In this document: positions 52,431 to 63,168 of the stretch, in pieces
How the letters are laid out: every line of letters begins with the position of its first letter
Position numbering within the stretch: the first letter of the stretch is position 1
Assembly: GCF_009828855.1 (NCBI RefSeq)
Contig: NZ_WUAG01000001.1
Span: forward strand, 124,001 to 188,000
DNA: 64,000 bases
Direction of reading: 5' to 3'
Origin: Psychromonas sp. L1A2
Lineage (GTDB): Bacteria; Pseudomonadota; Gammaproteobacteria; Enterobacterales; Psychromonadaceae
Made by a program: the position numbers and the translations under genes
The notes under the pieces: model-generated
The model's database searches: none
Seen by the model: only the letters and a program-made list of their open reading frames with translations
Told to the model about the DNA's origin: nothing

Positions 52431-55277
52431 TTACAATTTACTGTTCTTTTTACTGTTTTTTTCTAAAATCGGCTTTAAGAATTGTCCAGTATAACTACCT
52501 TTTACTTTTATTACCTCTTCTGGAGTGCCAGTCGCGATGATCTCTCCACCACCATTACCACCTTCGGGACCTAGATCAATGATCCAGTCAGCTGTTTTAA
52601 TCACATCTAAGTTATGCTCAATAATGACTAACGTATTGCCTTTATCACGTAACGTATGGATGACTTTTAATAACTGAGCAATATCATGGAAATGAAGCCC
52701 TGTCGTCGGTTCATCTAAGATATACAATGTTTTACCCGTATCTCTTTTAGATAACTCTTTTGCTAGTTTTACACGTTGTGCTTCACCACCTGACAGTGTT
52801 GTTGCCGCTTGACCTAAACGAATATAAGAAAGACCAACATCCATTAAGGTTTGTAATTTTCTGGCTATAACAGGTACGGGTTCGAAGAATTTAAAGGCGT
52901 CTTCTACGGTCATATCTAATGTTTCGTGAATATTTTTACCTTTGTATTTGACCGATAAGGTTTCACGGTTATAGCGTTGACCTTTACACACGTCACATGG
53001 GACATAAACATCAGGTAAAAAATGCATTTCAACTTTGATCATGCCATCACCTTGGCAAGCTTCACAACGTCCACCTTTAACATTAAAGCTGAAACGACCT
53101 GGTTTATAACCACGAGACCGTGACTCAGGTGTCGCTGCAAATAGCTCACGTATTGGCGTGAAAATCCCAGTATAGGTTGCTGGGTTTGAACGCGGTGTTC
53201 TACCAATTGGACTTTGGTTAATATCAACGACTTTGTCTAACTGTGATAAACCAGAGATACTCTTATGCGCTAATGCTTCTGCTGTACTGGCTTTGTTGAG
53301 TTTAGTTTGCGCCAATGGAAATAAGGTATCGTTAATTAACGTTGATTTACCTGAGCCTGACACACCAGTAACACAGGTTAATACACCCAATGGCAAGTCT
53401 AAATTGACTGATTTTAAGTTATTTGCACTGGCTGCTTTTAATTTGACCCAGTTACCTGTTAATGGCGTACGTTGAGCTGGAATACTTATTTCTTTACGGC
53501 CACTCAAGTAGTCTGCTGTTAGCGAGTTTTTAGATTTTAGTATTTTTTGGTAGTTACCTTCGGCAATGATCTCGCCCCCGTGAATACCTGCGCCGGGGCC
53601 AATATCAATAATATGATCTGCTTGACGAATGGCGTCTTCGTCGTGCTCTACAACAATAACGGTATTACCTAGGTCACGTAAATGCGTTAACGTTTTCAAT
53701 AAGCGTTCGTTATCACGTTGATGCAAACCGATTGAAGGTTCATCTAAAACATACATAACGCCCATTAAACCCGCACCGATCTGACTCGCTAAACGAATAC
53801 GTTGTGCTTCACCGCCAGATAATGTTTCTGCACTACGTTCTAAGCTTAGATAATTCAAACCCACATTAACTAAAAAACTAAGTCGCTCTAAAATTTCTTT
53901 TAGTATTTTTTCGGCTATTTTGGCTTTTTGTCCAACTAATTTAATCTCTTTGAAAAATTGTTCTGCATCTGAAATAGATAATTCAGAAACATAAGCAAGA
54001 TTAACGTCATTAATGAACACATTGCGAGACGATTCTTTTAAACGTGAACCACCACAGCTAGAACAAGATTGACGATTCATGTATTTACTTAGGTATTCAC
54101 GCATCGCAGGTGATTCTGTTTCTTTATAGCGGCGTGCGCGATTAGGGATAACACCTTCAAATGCATGTAAACGAGAAACTTGGTCACCTTTATCATTACT
54201 GTAAGTAAAAGATATTTTTTCTGAGCCTGTCCCATTTAAAACGTACTGTTGGTATTTTTTAGCTAAGGATTTAAATGGTTTAGTCAGTGAAAAATCGTAA
54301 TGTGCGGCTACGGCTCTTAATATTTGATAGTAATAATTTGATTTACTACTCCAACCTTCGATCGCCCCGTCGGCTAAACTTAGCGAGTTATCGGTTACAA
54401 CACGTGCTTCATCGAAATATTGTTCTACGCCTAAGCCATCACAGGTTTCACAAGCACCAGCAGGGCTGTTGAAAGAAAATATACGCGGTTCTAATTCTGA
54501 AATACTATAGCCACAGTGTGGGCAAGAGAAATTCGCTGAAAATAATTGCTCTGGTTGACTATCATCCATATAAGCTAAAATAGCAGAACCGTTACTCAGA
54601 TCTAACGTCGTTTCTACCGACTCCGCAAGGCGTTGTTTTAAGTCATCACGCACTTTAAATCGGTCAACCACGACTTCGATATTGTGTTTTTTATGAAGCT
54701 CTAGCTTTGGTGGATCGCTTAAGTCACAAATATCCCCGTCAATTCGTGCTCGTAAAAAACCTTGTGCGGCTAAGCTTTCGAATGTTTTAACATGCTCACC
54801 TTTACGGCCTTTCACAATCGGAGCAAGTAACATCATTTTACTACCTTCCGGACTATCTAAGATAGAGTCGACCATTTGGCTGACGGTTTGAGCATGTAAT
54901 GTGACACCGTGCGTTGGGCAGCGAGGATCTCCGATACGGGCAAATAATAATCGTAAATAATCAGATATTTCGGTAATCGTGCCAACGGTTGAGCGTGGAT
55001 TATGAGATGTTGATTTTTGTTCGATAGAAATAGCGGGAGAAAGCCCCTCTATATGTTCAACATCAGGTTTCTCCATTAATGATAAAAATTGACGAGCATA
55101 AGCTGATAATGATTCAACATAACGGCGTTGACCTTCAGCGTATAAAGTATCAAATGCTAATGAAGACTTTCCTGAACCAGAAAGGCCTGTGATCACGACT
55201 AATTTATCACGTGGGATCGTTAAGCTAATATTTTTTAAGTTATGTGTTTTTGCACCGCGTATTTCAATATTGTTCAT
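52431..55277 (-). CDS. uvrA: UvrABC excinuclease subunit A
   Basis: DNA damage recognition ATPase of nucleotide excision repair. 948 residues. Walker A sites are [13 protein letters not shown] (about 31-43) and [13 protein letters not shown] (about 640). ABC signatures LSGGEAQR occur in both halves. Zinc-finger cysteine pairs are present (CPHC...CETC; CEAC...CDVC). A LexA box lies 93 bp upstream. Confidence 0.98.
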   Translation of the reverse strand: MNNIEIRGAKTHNLKNISLTIPRDKLVVITGLSGSGKSSLAFDTLYAEGQRRYVESLSAYARQFLSLMEKPDVEHIEGLSPAISIEQKSTSHNPRSTVGTITEISDYLRLLFARIGDPRCPTHGVTLHAQTVSQMVDSILDSPEGSKMMLLAPIVKGRKGEHVKTFESLAAQGFLRARIDGDICDLSDPPKLELHKKHNIEVVVDRFKVRDDLKQRLAESVETTLDLSNGSAILAYMDDSQPEQLFSANFSCPHCGYSISELEPRIFSFNSPAGACETCDGLGVEQYFDEARVVTDNSLSLADGAIEGWSSKSNYYYQILRAVAAHYDFSLTKPFKSLAKKYQQYVLNGTGSEKISFTYSNDKGDQVSRLHAFEGVIPNRARRYKETESPAMREYLSKYMNRQSCSSCGGSRLKESSRNVFINDVNLAYVSELSISDAEQFFKEIKLVGQKAKIAEKILKEILERLSFLVNVGLNYLSLERSAETLSGGEAQRIRLASQIGAGLMGVMYVLDEPSIGLHQRDNERLLKTLTHLRDLGNTVIVVEHDEDAIRQADHIIDIGPGAGIHGGEIIAEGNYQKILKSKNSLTADYLSGRKEISIPAQRTPLTGNWVKLKAASANNLKSVNLDLPLGVLTCVTGVSGSGKSTLINDTLFPLAQTKLNKASTAEALAHKSISGLSQLDKVVDINQSPIGRTPRSNPATYTGIFTPIRELFAATPESRSRGYKPGRFSFNVKGGRCEACQGDGMIKVEMHFLPDVYVPCDVCKGQRYNRETLSVKYKGKNIHETLDMTVEDAFKFFEPVPVIARKLQTLMDVGLSYIRLGQAATTLSGGEAQRVKLAKELSKRDTGKTLYILDEPTTGLHFHDIAQLLKVIHTLRDKGNTLVIIEHNLDVIKTADWIIDLGPEGGNGGGEIIATGTPEEVIKVKGSYTGQFLKPILEKNSKKNSKL

Positions 55278-55838
55278 TATTTCTCACTCATTAATACATT
55301 CGAATATAAGTATTCTAGTGGTCTGAAAGCATTCTTTATAATAATCATGCAGTTGTAAAACATAGTACACTGTAAATTATTACAGTGGTAGTGCCTGTTA
55401 AATCCTATGAACTCTATTTCTACATAAATAATTTTTCCGCTAAAAATCTGTCTTAGCGAGGTATTTTATTTTACATACTTTGGAGTAGCTAACGAAGAGG
55501 CTATATTAGTGTTAGTTATAAGTTTTGAGCGACACTTTATCAATAATACGTTCATTTATTTAATATCGATCATATTGGCAAAGTCGATATCAGTGTCTTT
55601 TATATCAGGCAAATATTTCAATGATGATTTGAGCTCTCAATAAGTGGTAAAGAATAAAACTCAAAGACAGTATCCATTTTTACGAAAATACTTTTAAAAA
55701 TAGGAGTATCGTAAGGTTCGGCGGTTAATAATAGAGTGAAAAAATACCTATGGTGAACCATATATTTTTAATCATCATTTTAAAGATGTTTTAATGTATA
55801 AACTGATCTTTAAAATACAGTGTTAAAGCTCGACTTTA
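55278..55838. other. 561-bp gap upstream of uvrA
   Basis: Contains the LexA box (listed separately). No gene, in particular no ssb, is present, though ssb often lies here. The rest is AT-rich with nothing else recognised. Confidence 0.5.
55370..55385. promoter_or_regulatory. LexA (SOS) box of uvrA
   Basis: CTGTAAATTATTACAG, a perfect palindrome with the CTG-N10-CAG core of the gammaproteobacterial LexA consensus, placed 93 bp before uvrA. Confidence 0.88.
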
Positions 55839-56168
55839 TTATTCTGACAGTAACAGGACTGCATTTTTGCCACCATCATTCATTCCATTATCAACATAGC
55901 TATCTACATCATCAGGCAATAGTGTTGATTGAATACCTGTTTCAGAGGTCACTTGATAAATAAATTGAAAGCCTTGGCGATCTTCAGATGAGATATTTTC
56001 TGCTACTTTAAATTTACCATTTTTAAATTTTTTAAATTCAATAGGCTGCCATTGGTTATGCTCAGATAATAAATTAATGCTTGTTGCATCATTTGCTATT
56101 TCTTTACTAACTTCAAAGGTTACTTTAACCATTGGTTTATTTTTTAAAAATTGCTTTTTAATGCTCAT
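55839..56168 (-). CDS. Stand-alone isoamylase early-set (CBM48-like) protein
   Basis: 109 residues forming one Ig-like carbohydrate-binding or early-set domain (VKVTFEVSKEIANDATSINL, then HNQWQPIEFKKFKNGKFKV). The family is often the N-terminal domain of glycogen-branching and debranching enzymes, but here it is free-standing with no catalytic part. It has no signal peptide. It may bind glycogen or act in regulation. Unknown. Confidence 0.75.
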   Translation of the reverse strand: MSIKKQFLKNKPMVKVTFEVSKEIANDATSINLLSEHNQWQPIEFKKFKNGKFKVAENISSEDRQGFQFIYQVTSETGIQSTLLPDDVDSYVDNGMNDGGKNAVLLLSE

Positions 56169-56248
56169 GTTAGATCCTCAAAAAATATTATTTCGTATTC
56201 AATCTACTGCAAACGCTGTACAAATTCTAGTCAGATAATCATTGAAAC

Positions 56249-56920
56249 TTAATTTAAATTAAATTGTTGGTTAATAATTTCCTGAGTGAATACTTTTTTC
56301 AGGTAAAAACCACGAGGGCGTACTTTAATGAGTTCACCATTTTCACCGTAGGCATCGGTAACCACTTGACCGTTTGCTGCCTTAGGACGGAGTTGAAGTA
56401 CTTGTCCATCACGTGCACTAATCTGTTCTATTTTTCCTAGTGCGATTTTTTCCATTAATTCATCCCAATCTTGTTGCATTAATTGCTCTTGCTGAGAAGA
56501 AGCCGTCCATAAGAAGCCATTACCAACAAGTCGGTCAGAAAGGGGGATTGTTCGCTCGCCTTGTACAGGTAACCACAACACTTTACTTAATTTATTACGT
56601 ATATTGCTGTTCTGCCAGGTTAAGTGCGTTGTATGTAATATAGGCGTACTACACACAAAAGTGGTTTCTAATACCTTACCTTTGCTATCAATGGGAATCG
56701 TTTTTAATTCAATCCCTAAATGTTTAAAGTCTTGTTCAGGTTTGCTACCTGCTGTCGCCCCTAAGTGCCACTCAATAAGTTGTCCAACCCATCCTTTATT
56801 CTTTCGCAAGTTTTCCGGCGTTTCGATATTTGCGATATCAGCAAGTTCCGATAAAGAATAACCTGCAATGGCTTCACAATATTCTAATAACTGAGCTTCA
56901 GATTGTGGTGTAGCCTGCAT
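56249..56920 (-). CDS. mutH: DNA mismatch repair endonuclease MutH
   Basis: Nicks the unmethylated strand at hemimethylated GATC during mismatch repair. Catalytic D-x(n)-E-x-K shows as EQDFKHLGIELKTIP, and the C-terminal RPKAANGQ and RGFYLKK match MutH. I place the start at 56920 (223 residues) because AAAGGAAG lies five bases before it. A longer reading to 56971 adds residues not in the family. Presence implies Dam methylation in this organism. Confidence 0.96.
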   Translation of the reverse strand: MQATPQSEAQLLEYCEAIAGYSLSELADIANIETPENLRKNKGWVGQLIEWHLGATAGSKPEQDFKHLGIELKTIPIDSKGKVLETTFVCSTPILHTTHLTWQNSNIRNKLSKVLWLPVQGERTIPLSDRLVGNGFLWTASSQQEQLMQQDWDELMEKIALGKIEQISARDGQVLQLRPKAANGQVVTDAYGENGELIKVRPRGFYLKKVFTQEIINQQFNLN

Positions 56921-56971
56921 GGTTACTTCCTTTAATCGATAATAATAAATAGATGCTTTTATTGTACGCAC

Positions 56972-57571
56972 TTTTCTTATTTGAGGTTATTCATAGTTGT
57001 AAAATGAACTTACACAGAGTTATGCACAATTTTAGTGGATAAGTGAATAGATCGTAAGATCTTAATGTTCATTTTTAAAAAGGCATGTAAATATCTTGAA
57101 AATTGGTTTTTATGTTTATTTTTTAAACAAAAAGTGTCGTTGAAATTGACAATGACTATTTTTTAAACGCAGAAGATATTCACATTCGATTGTGAATTAA
57201 AAACACTGGATCTAATCACAGGGTCAAAAGAAATTTTATTATATTTTAAGTTCAACTTACTGTTTTTTAATGTGATAATCATAGTATAAATAACCGAATA
57301 AAGATCTTGTAGTTTGTGTTGTTTCTTTATTTTCTTATTTATGCTTAATTGTGCACATAGTTATGCACAGATTTAGTGGATATATTTTATCAGCAATTTT
57401 CTGTAAACGTGATGTAAGTACTATCGTTTAACCTTTTTATAGTTTATCGGTTTGATGGTAAAGGGGTTCTGTGAAAGAATGCATTAATAATTATAATTCC
57501 ATCTATTCTATTTTTTCGTCTATTTACTTGTGTATAAATAGGAATAGATCTTAACCTGACTAAGGTTTTTA
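56972..57571. other. 600-bp AT-rich gap with paired DnaA-box-like modules
   Basis: No gene. Two similar modules, TTATGCACA (57020-57028) with AGTGGATAA (57034-57042), and TTATGCACA (57361-57369) with AGTGGATAT (57375-57383), lie 341 bp apart. At least five GATC sites are present. Confidence 0.45.
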
Positions 57572-58105
57572 ATGATTGATGCTGACGGCTATCGTTCCAA
57601 TGTAGGTATCATTATTTGTAATAAAAATGGTCAAGTTTTATGGGCTAAACGCTTCGGTCAACATTCATGGCAATTTCCACAGGGTGGAATTAAAGAAGGT
57701 GAAACGCCTGAAAAAGCGATGTACCGTGAATTGTATGAAGAAGTAGGTCTAAAACCTGAACATGTAAAAGTAGTTGCGAGTAGCCGTCAATGGTTACGAT
57801 ATAAATTACCTAAACGTCTAGTGCGTTGGGAGTCTCCCGCACCTATTTGTATTGGCCAAAAACAACGCTGGTTTTTATTACAATTGATCGCAGAAGAAGA
57901 GCAAATTGGGTTTGAGACTTGTGGACATCCTGAGTTTGATGATTGGCGCTGGGTAACTTATTGGTATCCAGTACGGCAAGTGGTGTCATTTAAACGTGAT
58001 GTATATAGAAGAGCATTGGCTGAATTTTGTCATGCTGCTTTTTCATTAATGCATAAATCAGATAAAAAAAGAAATAAACGGCCTCGTCGAGGTTCTTTCA
58101 AATAA
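57572..58105 (+). CDS. rppH: RNA pyrophosphohydrolase
   Basis: Nudix enzyme that removes pyrophosphate from the 5' end of mRNAs and starts their decay. 177 residues. The Nudix box reads [22 protein letters not shown], with the E. coli RppH opening [17 protein letters not shown] basic tail ends the protein. It lies 35 bases ahead of ptsP, as in enteric bacteria. Confidence 0.97.
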   Translation: MIDADGYRSNVGIIICNKNGQVLWAKRFGQHSWQFPQGGIKEGETPEKAMYRELYEEVGLKPEHVKVVASSRQWLRYKLPKRLVRWESPAPICIGQKQRWFLLQLIAEEEQIGFETCGHPEFDDWRWVTYWYPVRQVVSFKRDVYRRALAEFCHAAFSLMHKSDKKRNKRPRRGSFK

Positions 58106-58140
58106 TAAGTACTGTCTTCCCTCATTAATAGGAGTGTTTT

Positions 58141-60411
58141 ATGTTCAGCCAACTTCGTCAGATTGTAGAACAATTCGGTGAGGCCAGTACACTTTCTGAT
58201 GCTATGAATTTATTGGTAGAACAAACTAAAAGCACAATGATCTTAGATTGTTGTTCTATTTTTGTGACCAATAAAGAAACTAAAAAATTATCACTGATGG
58301 CCAGTGAGGGTTTAGATAACCAAGTGGTCGGTGCAACACACTTCAATCTTGACGAAGGTATTGTTGGGTTGGTTTATCAAAAAGGTGAACCAATTAATTT
58401 AGCAAACGTGTCTGAACACCCTCGGTTCAAATACCTTCCTTCTAGCAATGAAGAACAATTTAAATCATTTTTAGGTGTACCGATTATTCACAAGCGTGAG
58501 GTACTCGGTGTACTCGTCGCACAACAAAGATTACCTCGTTTATTCAATGAGCTTGAAGAATCATTTCTGGTTACGCTAGCGGTGCATTTAGGCAGTGTAT
58601 TAGGTGGAACCTTATTAGATCTTCCTGATGAAAAAGCGCCCAAAAAACATTCACTTCATTTACAAGGTAGTCCAGCGAGTTCGGGAATTTCTATTAACAA
58701 GGCGCATGTTTTACAAGCTCACCTTTTATTGAGCGATGTTGGCATTGAATTAAGTGATAAACCTAATAGTGAAATGGAGTCGTTTACTAATGCTGTTCAA
58801 GCATGTGCCGATGAGTTTTCTAAAGTTTCAATAACGCTGAAAGAACAAGTATCTAAAGATGCCTTTATGTTATTCGATGTGTATGGGCACTTGTTAAAAG
58901 ATAAAGCGCTACTGTCTGCTATTGAACTGCAAATTAGAGAAGATAAATTAACTGCCAAGAGTGCGGTAAAACGTGTTGCTGAAAGGTATATCGAACAGTT
59001 CGAAAGCATGAGTGACCCATATTTAAGAGAACGTGCTGTTGAAATTCGCGATGTAGGCCAACGTCTTTTATACCATCTCTCAAATCGTGATGATGAAAAA
59101 CATGACTTTCCTGATGAGATTATCTTAGTAGCAGAAGAAGTGACTATTTCGATGCTGGCGATGATTCCGCCAGATAAATTAAAAGGGATAGTGTCGGTAC
59201 GTGGCGGTTTAAGCTCTCACGTGGCGATCTTGTCTCGTGCTCTTGGGATCCCTGCTGTATTAGGCGTTCCTTTAAGATTAAAAAATATAGCGCATAAAAA
59301 TATCATCATCAATGGCTATGCGGGTACGATCATTATTGAGCCTGAAGCTTCTCTGATTGCGGAATATCAAATTCTGCTTGATGAAGAAAATGAGATGAAG
59401 GCGTTAGTTGAATTAGAAGCAAATCAAGCAGCCATCACTAAAGATGGTTGTGAAATTGAAGTGTTACTCAATACCGGCTTAAATACGACGCCTGATGTTT
59501 TTAAAGAACAGAACTTCTCTGGTATTGGTTTATACCGTAGTGAATTACCTTTTATGCTCAACAGTGCTTTTCCGACCGAGCAAGAACAGGTGAGTGCTTA
59601 TCAGCATTTATTGGAAGAATATAAAGACTTGCCCGTTACCATGCGAACATTGGATATTGGTGGTGATAAACAGTTAAGTTATTTTCCTATTACTGAAGAA
59701 AATCCATTTTTAGGGTGGCGAGGCATTCGTTTAACCTTAGATCACCCAGAGATTTTTCTAGTTCAAATACGAGCTATGTTACGTGCCAATATTAACACGC
59801 AGAATCTACGTATTATGCTGCCTATGGTGGGATCTGTTGGTGAGGTTGAAGAGTCTAAACGATTAATTGTTCAAGCATGGCAAGAGATTTGTTGGGAGCA
59901 ACATATCACAGAAGAGCAATTTCCATTGCCCGATATTGGTGTCATGATTGAGGTGCCTTCTGCTATTTTTATTATTGATCAGTTAGCACCGCTGGTGGAC
60001 TTTCTGTCAATTGGTACCAATGACTTAACACAATATTTATTAGCGGTAGATCGTAACAACAGTCGTGTAGCTGACCTATTTGATAGTTATCATCCTGCTG
60101 TATTACAAGCGATGCGTTTAATATTGGAACAGAGTAAAAAGAATAATATTGAAGTGAGTATTTGTGGCGAGTTAGCAGGTGATCCTATCGGTTTACTCAT
60201 GCTGTTAGGGCTTGGTTACCGTAAGCTAAGCATGAATGCATTTAATATTAATAAAGTTAAATATTTACTTAATAAAGTTACCATCCCTGAGTTAGAGGCT
60301 TGTACTCAAATTGCGTTAAAAGGGCATGATGGGGCATTTATAAAGCAAACCTTTATTAATTACTTAGATGAAAAAGGCTTAGGTGGGTTTGTACGAGCAG
60401 GTAAGAAATAA
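58141..60411 (+). CDS. ptsP: Phosphoenolpyruvate-protein phosphotransferase of the nitrogen PTS
   Basis: EI-Ntr, which passes phosphate from PEP to NPr in the regulatory nitrogen PTS. 756 residues. An N-terminal GAF domain (about 1-160) precedes the EI module with active H360 in GGLSSHVAILSRA. The C-terminal PEP-binding barrel has MIEVPSAIFII and SIGTNDLTQYLLAVDR. Same order rppH-ptsP as in E. coli. A MITE-like element follows. Confidence 0.97.
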   Translation: MFSQLRQIVEQFGEASTLSDAMNLLVEQTKSTMILDCCSIFVTNKETKKLSLMASEGLDNQVVGATHFNLDEGIVGLVYQKGEPINLANVSEHPRFKYLPSSNEEQFKSFLGVPIIHKREVLGVLVAQQRLPRLFNELEESFLVTLAVHLGSVLGGTLLDLPDEKAPKKHSLHLQGSPASSGISINKAHVLQAHLLLSDVGIELSDKPNSEMESFTNAVQACADEFSKVSITLKEQVSKDAFMLFDVYGHLLKDKALLSAIELQIREDKLTAKSAVKRVAERYIEQFESMSDPYLRERAVEIRDVGQRLLYHLSNRDDEKHDFPDEIILVAEEVTISMLAMIPPDKLKGIVSVRGGLSSHVAILSRALGIPAVLGVPLRLKNIAHKNIIINGYAGTIIIEPEASLIAEYQILLDEENEMKALVELEANQAAITKDGCEIEVLLNTGLNTTPDVFKEQNFSGIGLYRSELPFMLNSAFPTEQEQVSAYQHLLEEYKDLPVTMRTLDIGGDKQLSYFPITEENPFLGWRGIRLTLDHPEIFLVQIRAMLRANINTQNLRIMLPMVGSVGEVEESKRLIVQAWQEICWEQHITEEQFPLPDIGVMIEVPSAIFIIDQLAPLVDFLSIGTNDLTQYLLAVDRNNSRVADLFDSYHPAVLQAMRLILEQSKKNNIEVSICGELAGDPIGLLMLLGLGYRKLSMNAFNINKVKYLLNKVTIPELEACTQIALKGHDGAFIKQTFINYLDEKGLGGFVRAGKK

Positions 60412-60419
60412 GTTTAGTT

Positions 60420-60628
60420 ATACCAATCACACTAATTAACTGATTAACATCTCTGATTTTTTCGTTGTAAATTTCGTAAAGGGAATAACCATTAAAGCAT
60501 TAACATTTTTGGGTTCATTCTCCGACAGACGATTAACGGAATTAATCTTCGAAAGGCTTAATTTACGCCTTGAGTTGAACTGTTTTTCCGGCGCAAAATT
60601 TAGATCACTTATTTAATGTAATCAGTAT
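60420..60628. mobile_element. MITE-like element, copy B (uninterrupted)
   Basis: Same family as 21329-21660, with ends ATACCAATC and, read from the right, ATACTGATTACATTAAATAA then GTGATC. Shared body includes TTCGTTGTAAATTTCGTAAA. It lacks the nested 161-bp insert of copy A and adds about 45 bp (CGAAAGGCTTAATTTACGCC). Non-coding. Confidence 0.7.
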
Positions 60629-60674
60629 TATTATGAATTGGGATTAACTTTATTGCCAAGTCTTTCATCTATAA

Positions 60675-60700
60675 AAAAACCGATCATTTGATCGGTTTTT
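60675..60700. terminator. Terminator downstream of sstT
   Basis: AAAAACCGATC-ATTT-GATCGGTTTTT, which can act for both strands; sstT ends 27 bases away. Confidence 0.88.
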
Positions 60701-60727
60701 ATATTTTAAAGTTAACGATTAATTCGT

Positions 60728-61960
60728 TTAGCTTTTAGCTGCTAACTCTTTTGCTTCTTCAGCACGACAAGCCGCAGTGGTAAAGATAACATCAGTTGAG
60801 CTATTTAATGCTGTTTCAGCTGAATCTTGTACAACACCGATAATGAAGCCAATCGCAACAACTTGCATTGCTATTTCATTCGGCACACCAAATAAGCTAC
60901 ATGCTAGTGGAATCAATAGTAGTGAACCACCTGCTACACCAGATGCTCCACAAGCTGATACCGCTGCAACAACACTTAATAAAATAGCCGTTAAAATATC
61001 AAACTCAATTCCTAAGGTATGAACAGCTGCTAATGTTAATACTGTAATCGTAATTGCCGCACCCGCCATATTGATGGTTGCACCCAGTGGGATAGAAACT
61101 GAGTAAGTATCTTCATGTAAATCTAATTTTTCACATAATGCCATGTTCACTGGGATGTTAGCTGCAGAGCTACGAGTGAAGAAAGCGGTAACACCTGACT
61201 CACGTAGACATTGGAATATTAACGGGTAAGGGTTCGAACCTAGCTTAATATAAACAATGATTGGATTAACAACCAATGCAATAAATAACATTGAACCAAC
61301 TAACACTGCTAATAAGTGAGAGTAGCCAATTAATGAATCAAAGCCCGTTTCTGCAAACGTCGTTGCGACTAAACCGAAAATACCGATCGGTGCTAATCGA
61401 ATCACTAGTTGTACTATTTTAGAAACGCCATGTGATAGGTCATGTAACATATTCTTAGTCGATTCATTTGCATGTCGAAGGGCTAAGCCTAAACCGACAG
61501 CCCACGCTAAAATACCAATGAAGTTACCTGTCACTAATGCATTGACTGGGTTATCTACAATTTTAAATAACAGTGTATTTAATACTTCTAAAATACCTTC
61601 AGGTGGGGATGCAACGATATCAGTCGTTATTAATACAAGTTCTGTTGGGAAAACGTAACTAAATAGAACGGCAGTAATAGAAGCTAATAAAGTACCGATT
61701 AAATATAAATGAATAACAGGTTTAAGATTGGTATGCGCACCTTTACTTTGGTTTGCTATTGATGATGCTACTAATATAAAAACAAGAATGGGTGCAACTG
61801 CTTTTAAAGCGCTAACAAAAAATCCACCAAGAAATGAAACTGATGTAGCTGTGCTTGGAGAGATAGTTGCAAGACAAACGCCTGCAATAATACCAATAAC
61901 AATTTGTAAAACTAAGCTACCGTTCATCATTCGTTGAATAAGGGTGGGGTTTGAACTCAT
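60728..61960 (-). CDS. sstT: Serine/threonine:sodium symporter
   Basis: Inner-membrane sodium-coupled uptake of serine and threonine, DAACS (dicarboxylate/amino acid:cation) family. 410 residues. [19 protein letters not shown] and [12 protein letters not shown] with [16 protein letters not shown] are hallmark segments of SstT. The start [11 protein letters not shown] suits the family. Confidence 0.95.
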   Translation of the reverse strand: MSSNPTLIQRMMNGSLVLQIVIGIIAGVCLATISPSTATSVSFLGGFFVSALKAVAPILVFILVASSIANQSKGAHTNLKPVIHLYLIGTLLASITAVLFSYVFPTELVLITTDIVASPPEGILEVLNTLLFKIVDNPVNALVTGNFIGILAWAVGLGLALRHANESTKNMLHDLSHGVSKIVQLVIRLAPIGIFGLVATTFAETGFDSLIGYSHLLAVLVGSMLFIALVVNPIIVYIKLGSNPYPLIFQCLRESGVTAFFTRSSAANIPVNMALCEKLDLHEDTYSVSIPLGATINMAGAAITITVLTLAAVHTLGIEFDILTAILLSVVAAVSACGASGVAGGSLLLIPLACSLFGVPNEIAMQVVAIGFIIGVVQDSAETALNSSTDVIFTTAACRAEEAKELAAKS

Positions 61961-62331
61961 AAATATGTCCTATCTTTTTTATTATTAACAGTGCTGATAA
62001 ATGGTCTTACTGACACTGTGATTAATGATTTAACGCTTAGTAGAAGCAAACGCTATTTTGGTATGGTGACTACAAGGTGATTGTAATAACTAATCTCATA
62101 TAAGAATTAATACAGATCATAATTTGGCGCAGAAAATAGCATAATTAATCATAAATTAATTCAGTAATTGTTATTTTTTAATATTAAACAAAAAAGTGTT
62201 AGAAAAGAGCATTTAATTTGATTGTTTATTTGGAATTTAAAATATAAAAATTTTAATCCTTAAGCCGTATTTAAATATATGTGTAAATTACGTTATGATA
62301 CCGCCATTAACATCATCAATTAGAGTAAAAT
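61961..62331. other. 371-bp gap between divergent sstT and lgt
   Basis: AT-rich; it must contain both promoters. A TATGAT at about 62294-62299 could be the -10 of lgt. Nothing else recognised. Confidence 0.35.
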
Positions 62332-63168
62332 ATGTCCTCATCTCCTTATGTATTACCCCAGATTGACCCGATTGCGATTAGCCTCGGCCCTATAGATATT
62401 CGCTGGTATGGATTAATGTACCTTGTTGGTTTTGCTTGTGCATTTTGGATGGCAAACCGTGCTTGTGATAAATCTAATGGAGTATGGACTCGCGAACAAG
62501 CAAGTGACCTTTTGTTTGCAGGGTTTATGGGGGTGATTTTAGGTGGACGTATTGGCTACGTATTCTTTTATCAATTCCCAACTTTCATCGATAACCCAAT
62601 GTACTTATTTAGAATATGGGAAGGTGGCATGTCATTCCATGGCGGCGTGTTAGGGGTGCTGACTGCTATCATTATTTATGCAAAACGTCACCAACGCTCT
62701 ATCTTATCGGTAGGTGATTTTATTGTGCCATTATTACCAGTTGGTTTAGGAGCTGGACGTATTGGTAACTTTATTAACTCTGAATTATGGGGAAGAGTAA
62801 CTGATTCTCCATTCGGCGTTATTTTTCACAATGCAGGTCCGCTTCCTCGCCATCCTTCACAGTTATATGAGTTTGCATTAGAAGGTGTGGTGTTATTTAT
62901 TATCTTAATCTTGTTTATCCGTAAACCTAAACCGGCTGGTTCAGTGGCTGGTTTATTCTTACTCGGTTACGGTACATTCCGATTTATTATTGAATTTGCT
63001 CGTGAACCAGATGCACAGTTAGGCTTACTGACATTTAATATGAGTATGGGACAAATTCTATCGTTGCCAATGATCATCATTGGATCTGCTTTAATGTTTT
63101 ATGCTTATAAGAATAACCCTGTTCAAGCAGTACCAAGCAAAGCAAAAAATAATAAAGGTAAGAAATAA
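62332..63168 (+). CDS. lgt: Prolipoprotein diacylglyceryl transferase
   Basis: Inner-membrane enzyme that adds diacylglycerol to the lipobox cysteine of prolipoproteins, such as the alginate lyase upstream. 278 residues with about seven membrane segments. The conserved FHGGVLGV and the Lgt signature [14 protein letters not shown] are plain. Its stop overlaps the thyA start by one base (TAATG), as in enteric bacteria. Confidence 0.97.
   Translation: MSSSPYVLPQIDPIAISLGPIDIRWYGLMYLVGFACAFWMANRACDKSNGVWTREQASDLLFAGFMGVILGGRIGYVFFYQFPTFIDNPMYLFRIWEGGMSFHGGVLGVLTAIIIYAKRHQRSILSVGDFIVPLLPVGLGAGRIGNFINSELWGRVTDSPFGVIFHNAGPLPRHPSQLYEFALEGVVLFIILILFIRKPKPAGSVAGLFLLGYGTFRFIIEFAREPDAQLGLLTFNMSMGQILSLPMIIIGSALMFYAYKNNPVQAVPSKAKNNKGKK

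Noticed and set aside
57183-57222. TGTGA...TCACA as a CRP site.
   Set aside because: The half-sites are about 20 bases apart rather than six.
56972-57571. This gap as a chromosomal origin of replication.
   Set aside because: Too few DnaA boxes, no oriC neighbours (mnmG, mioC, dnaA), and the boxes also fit a titration site or chance.
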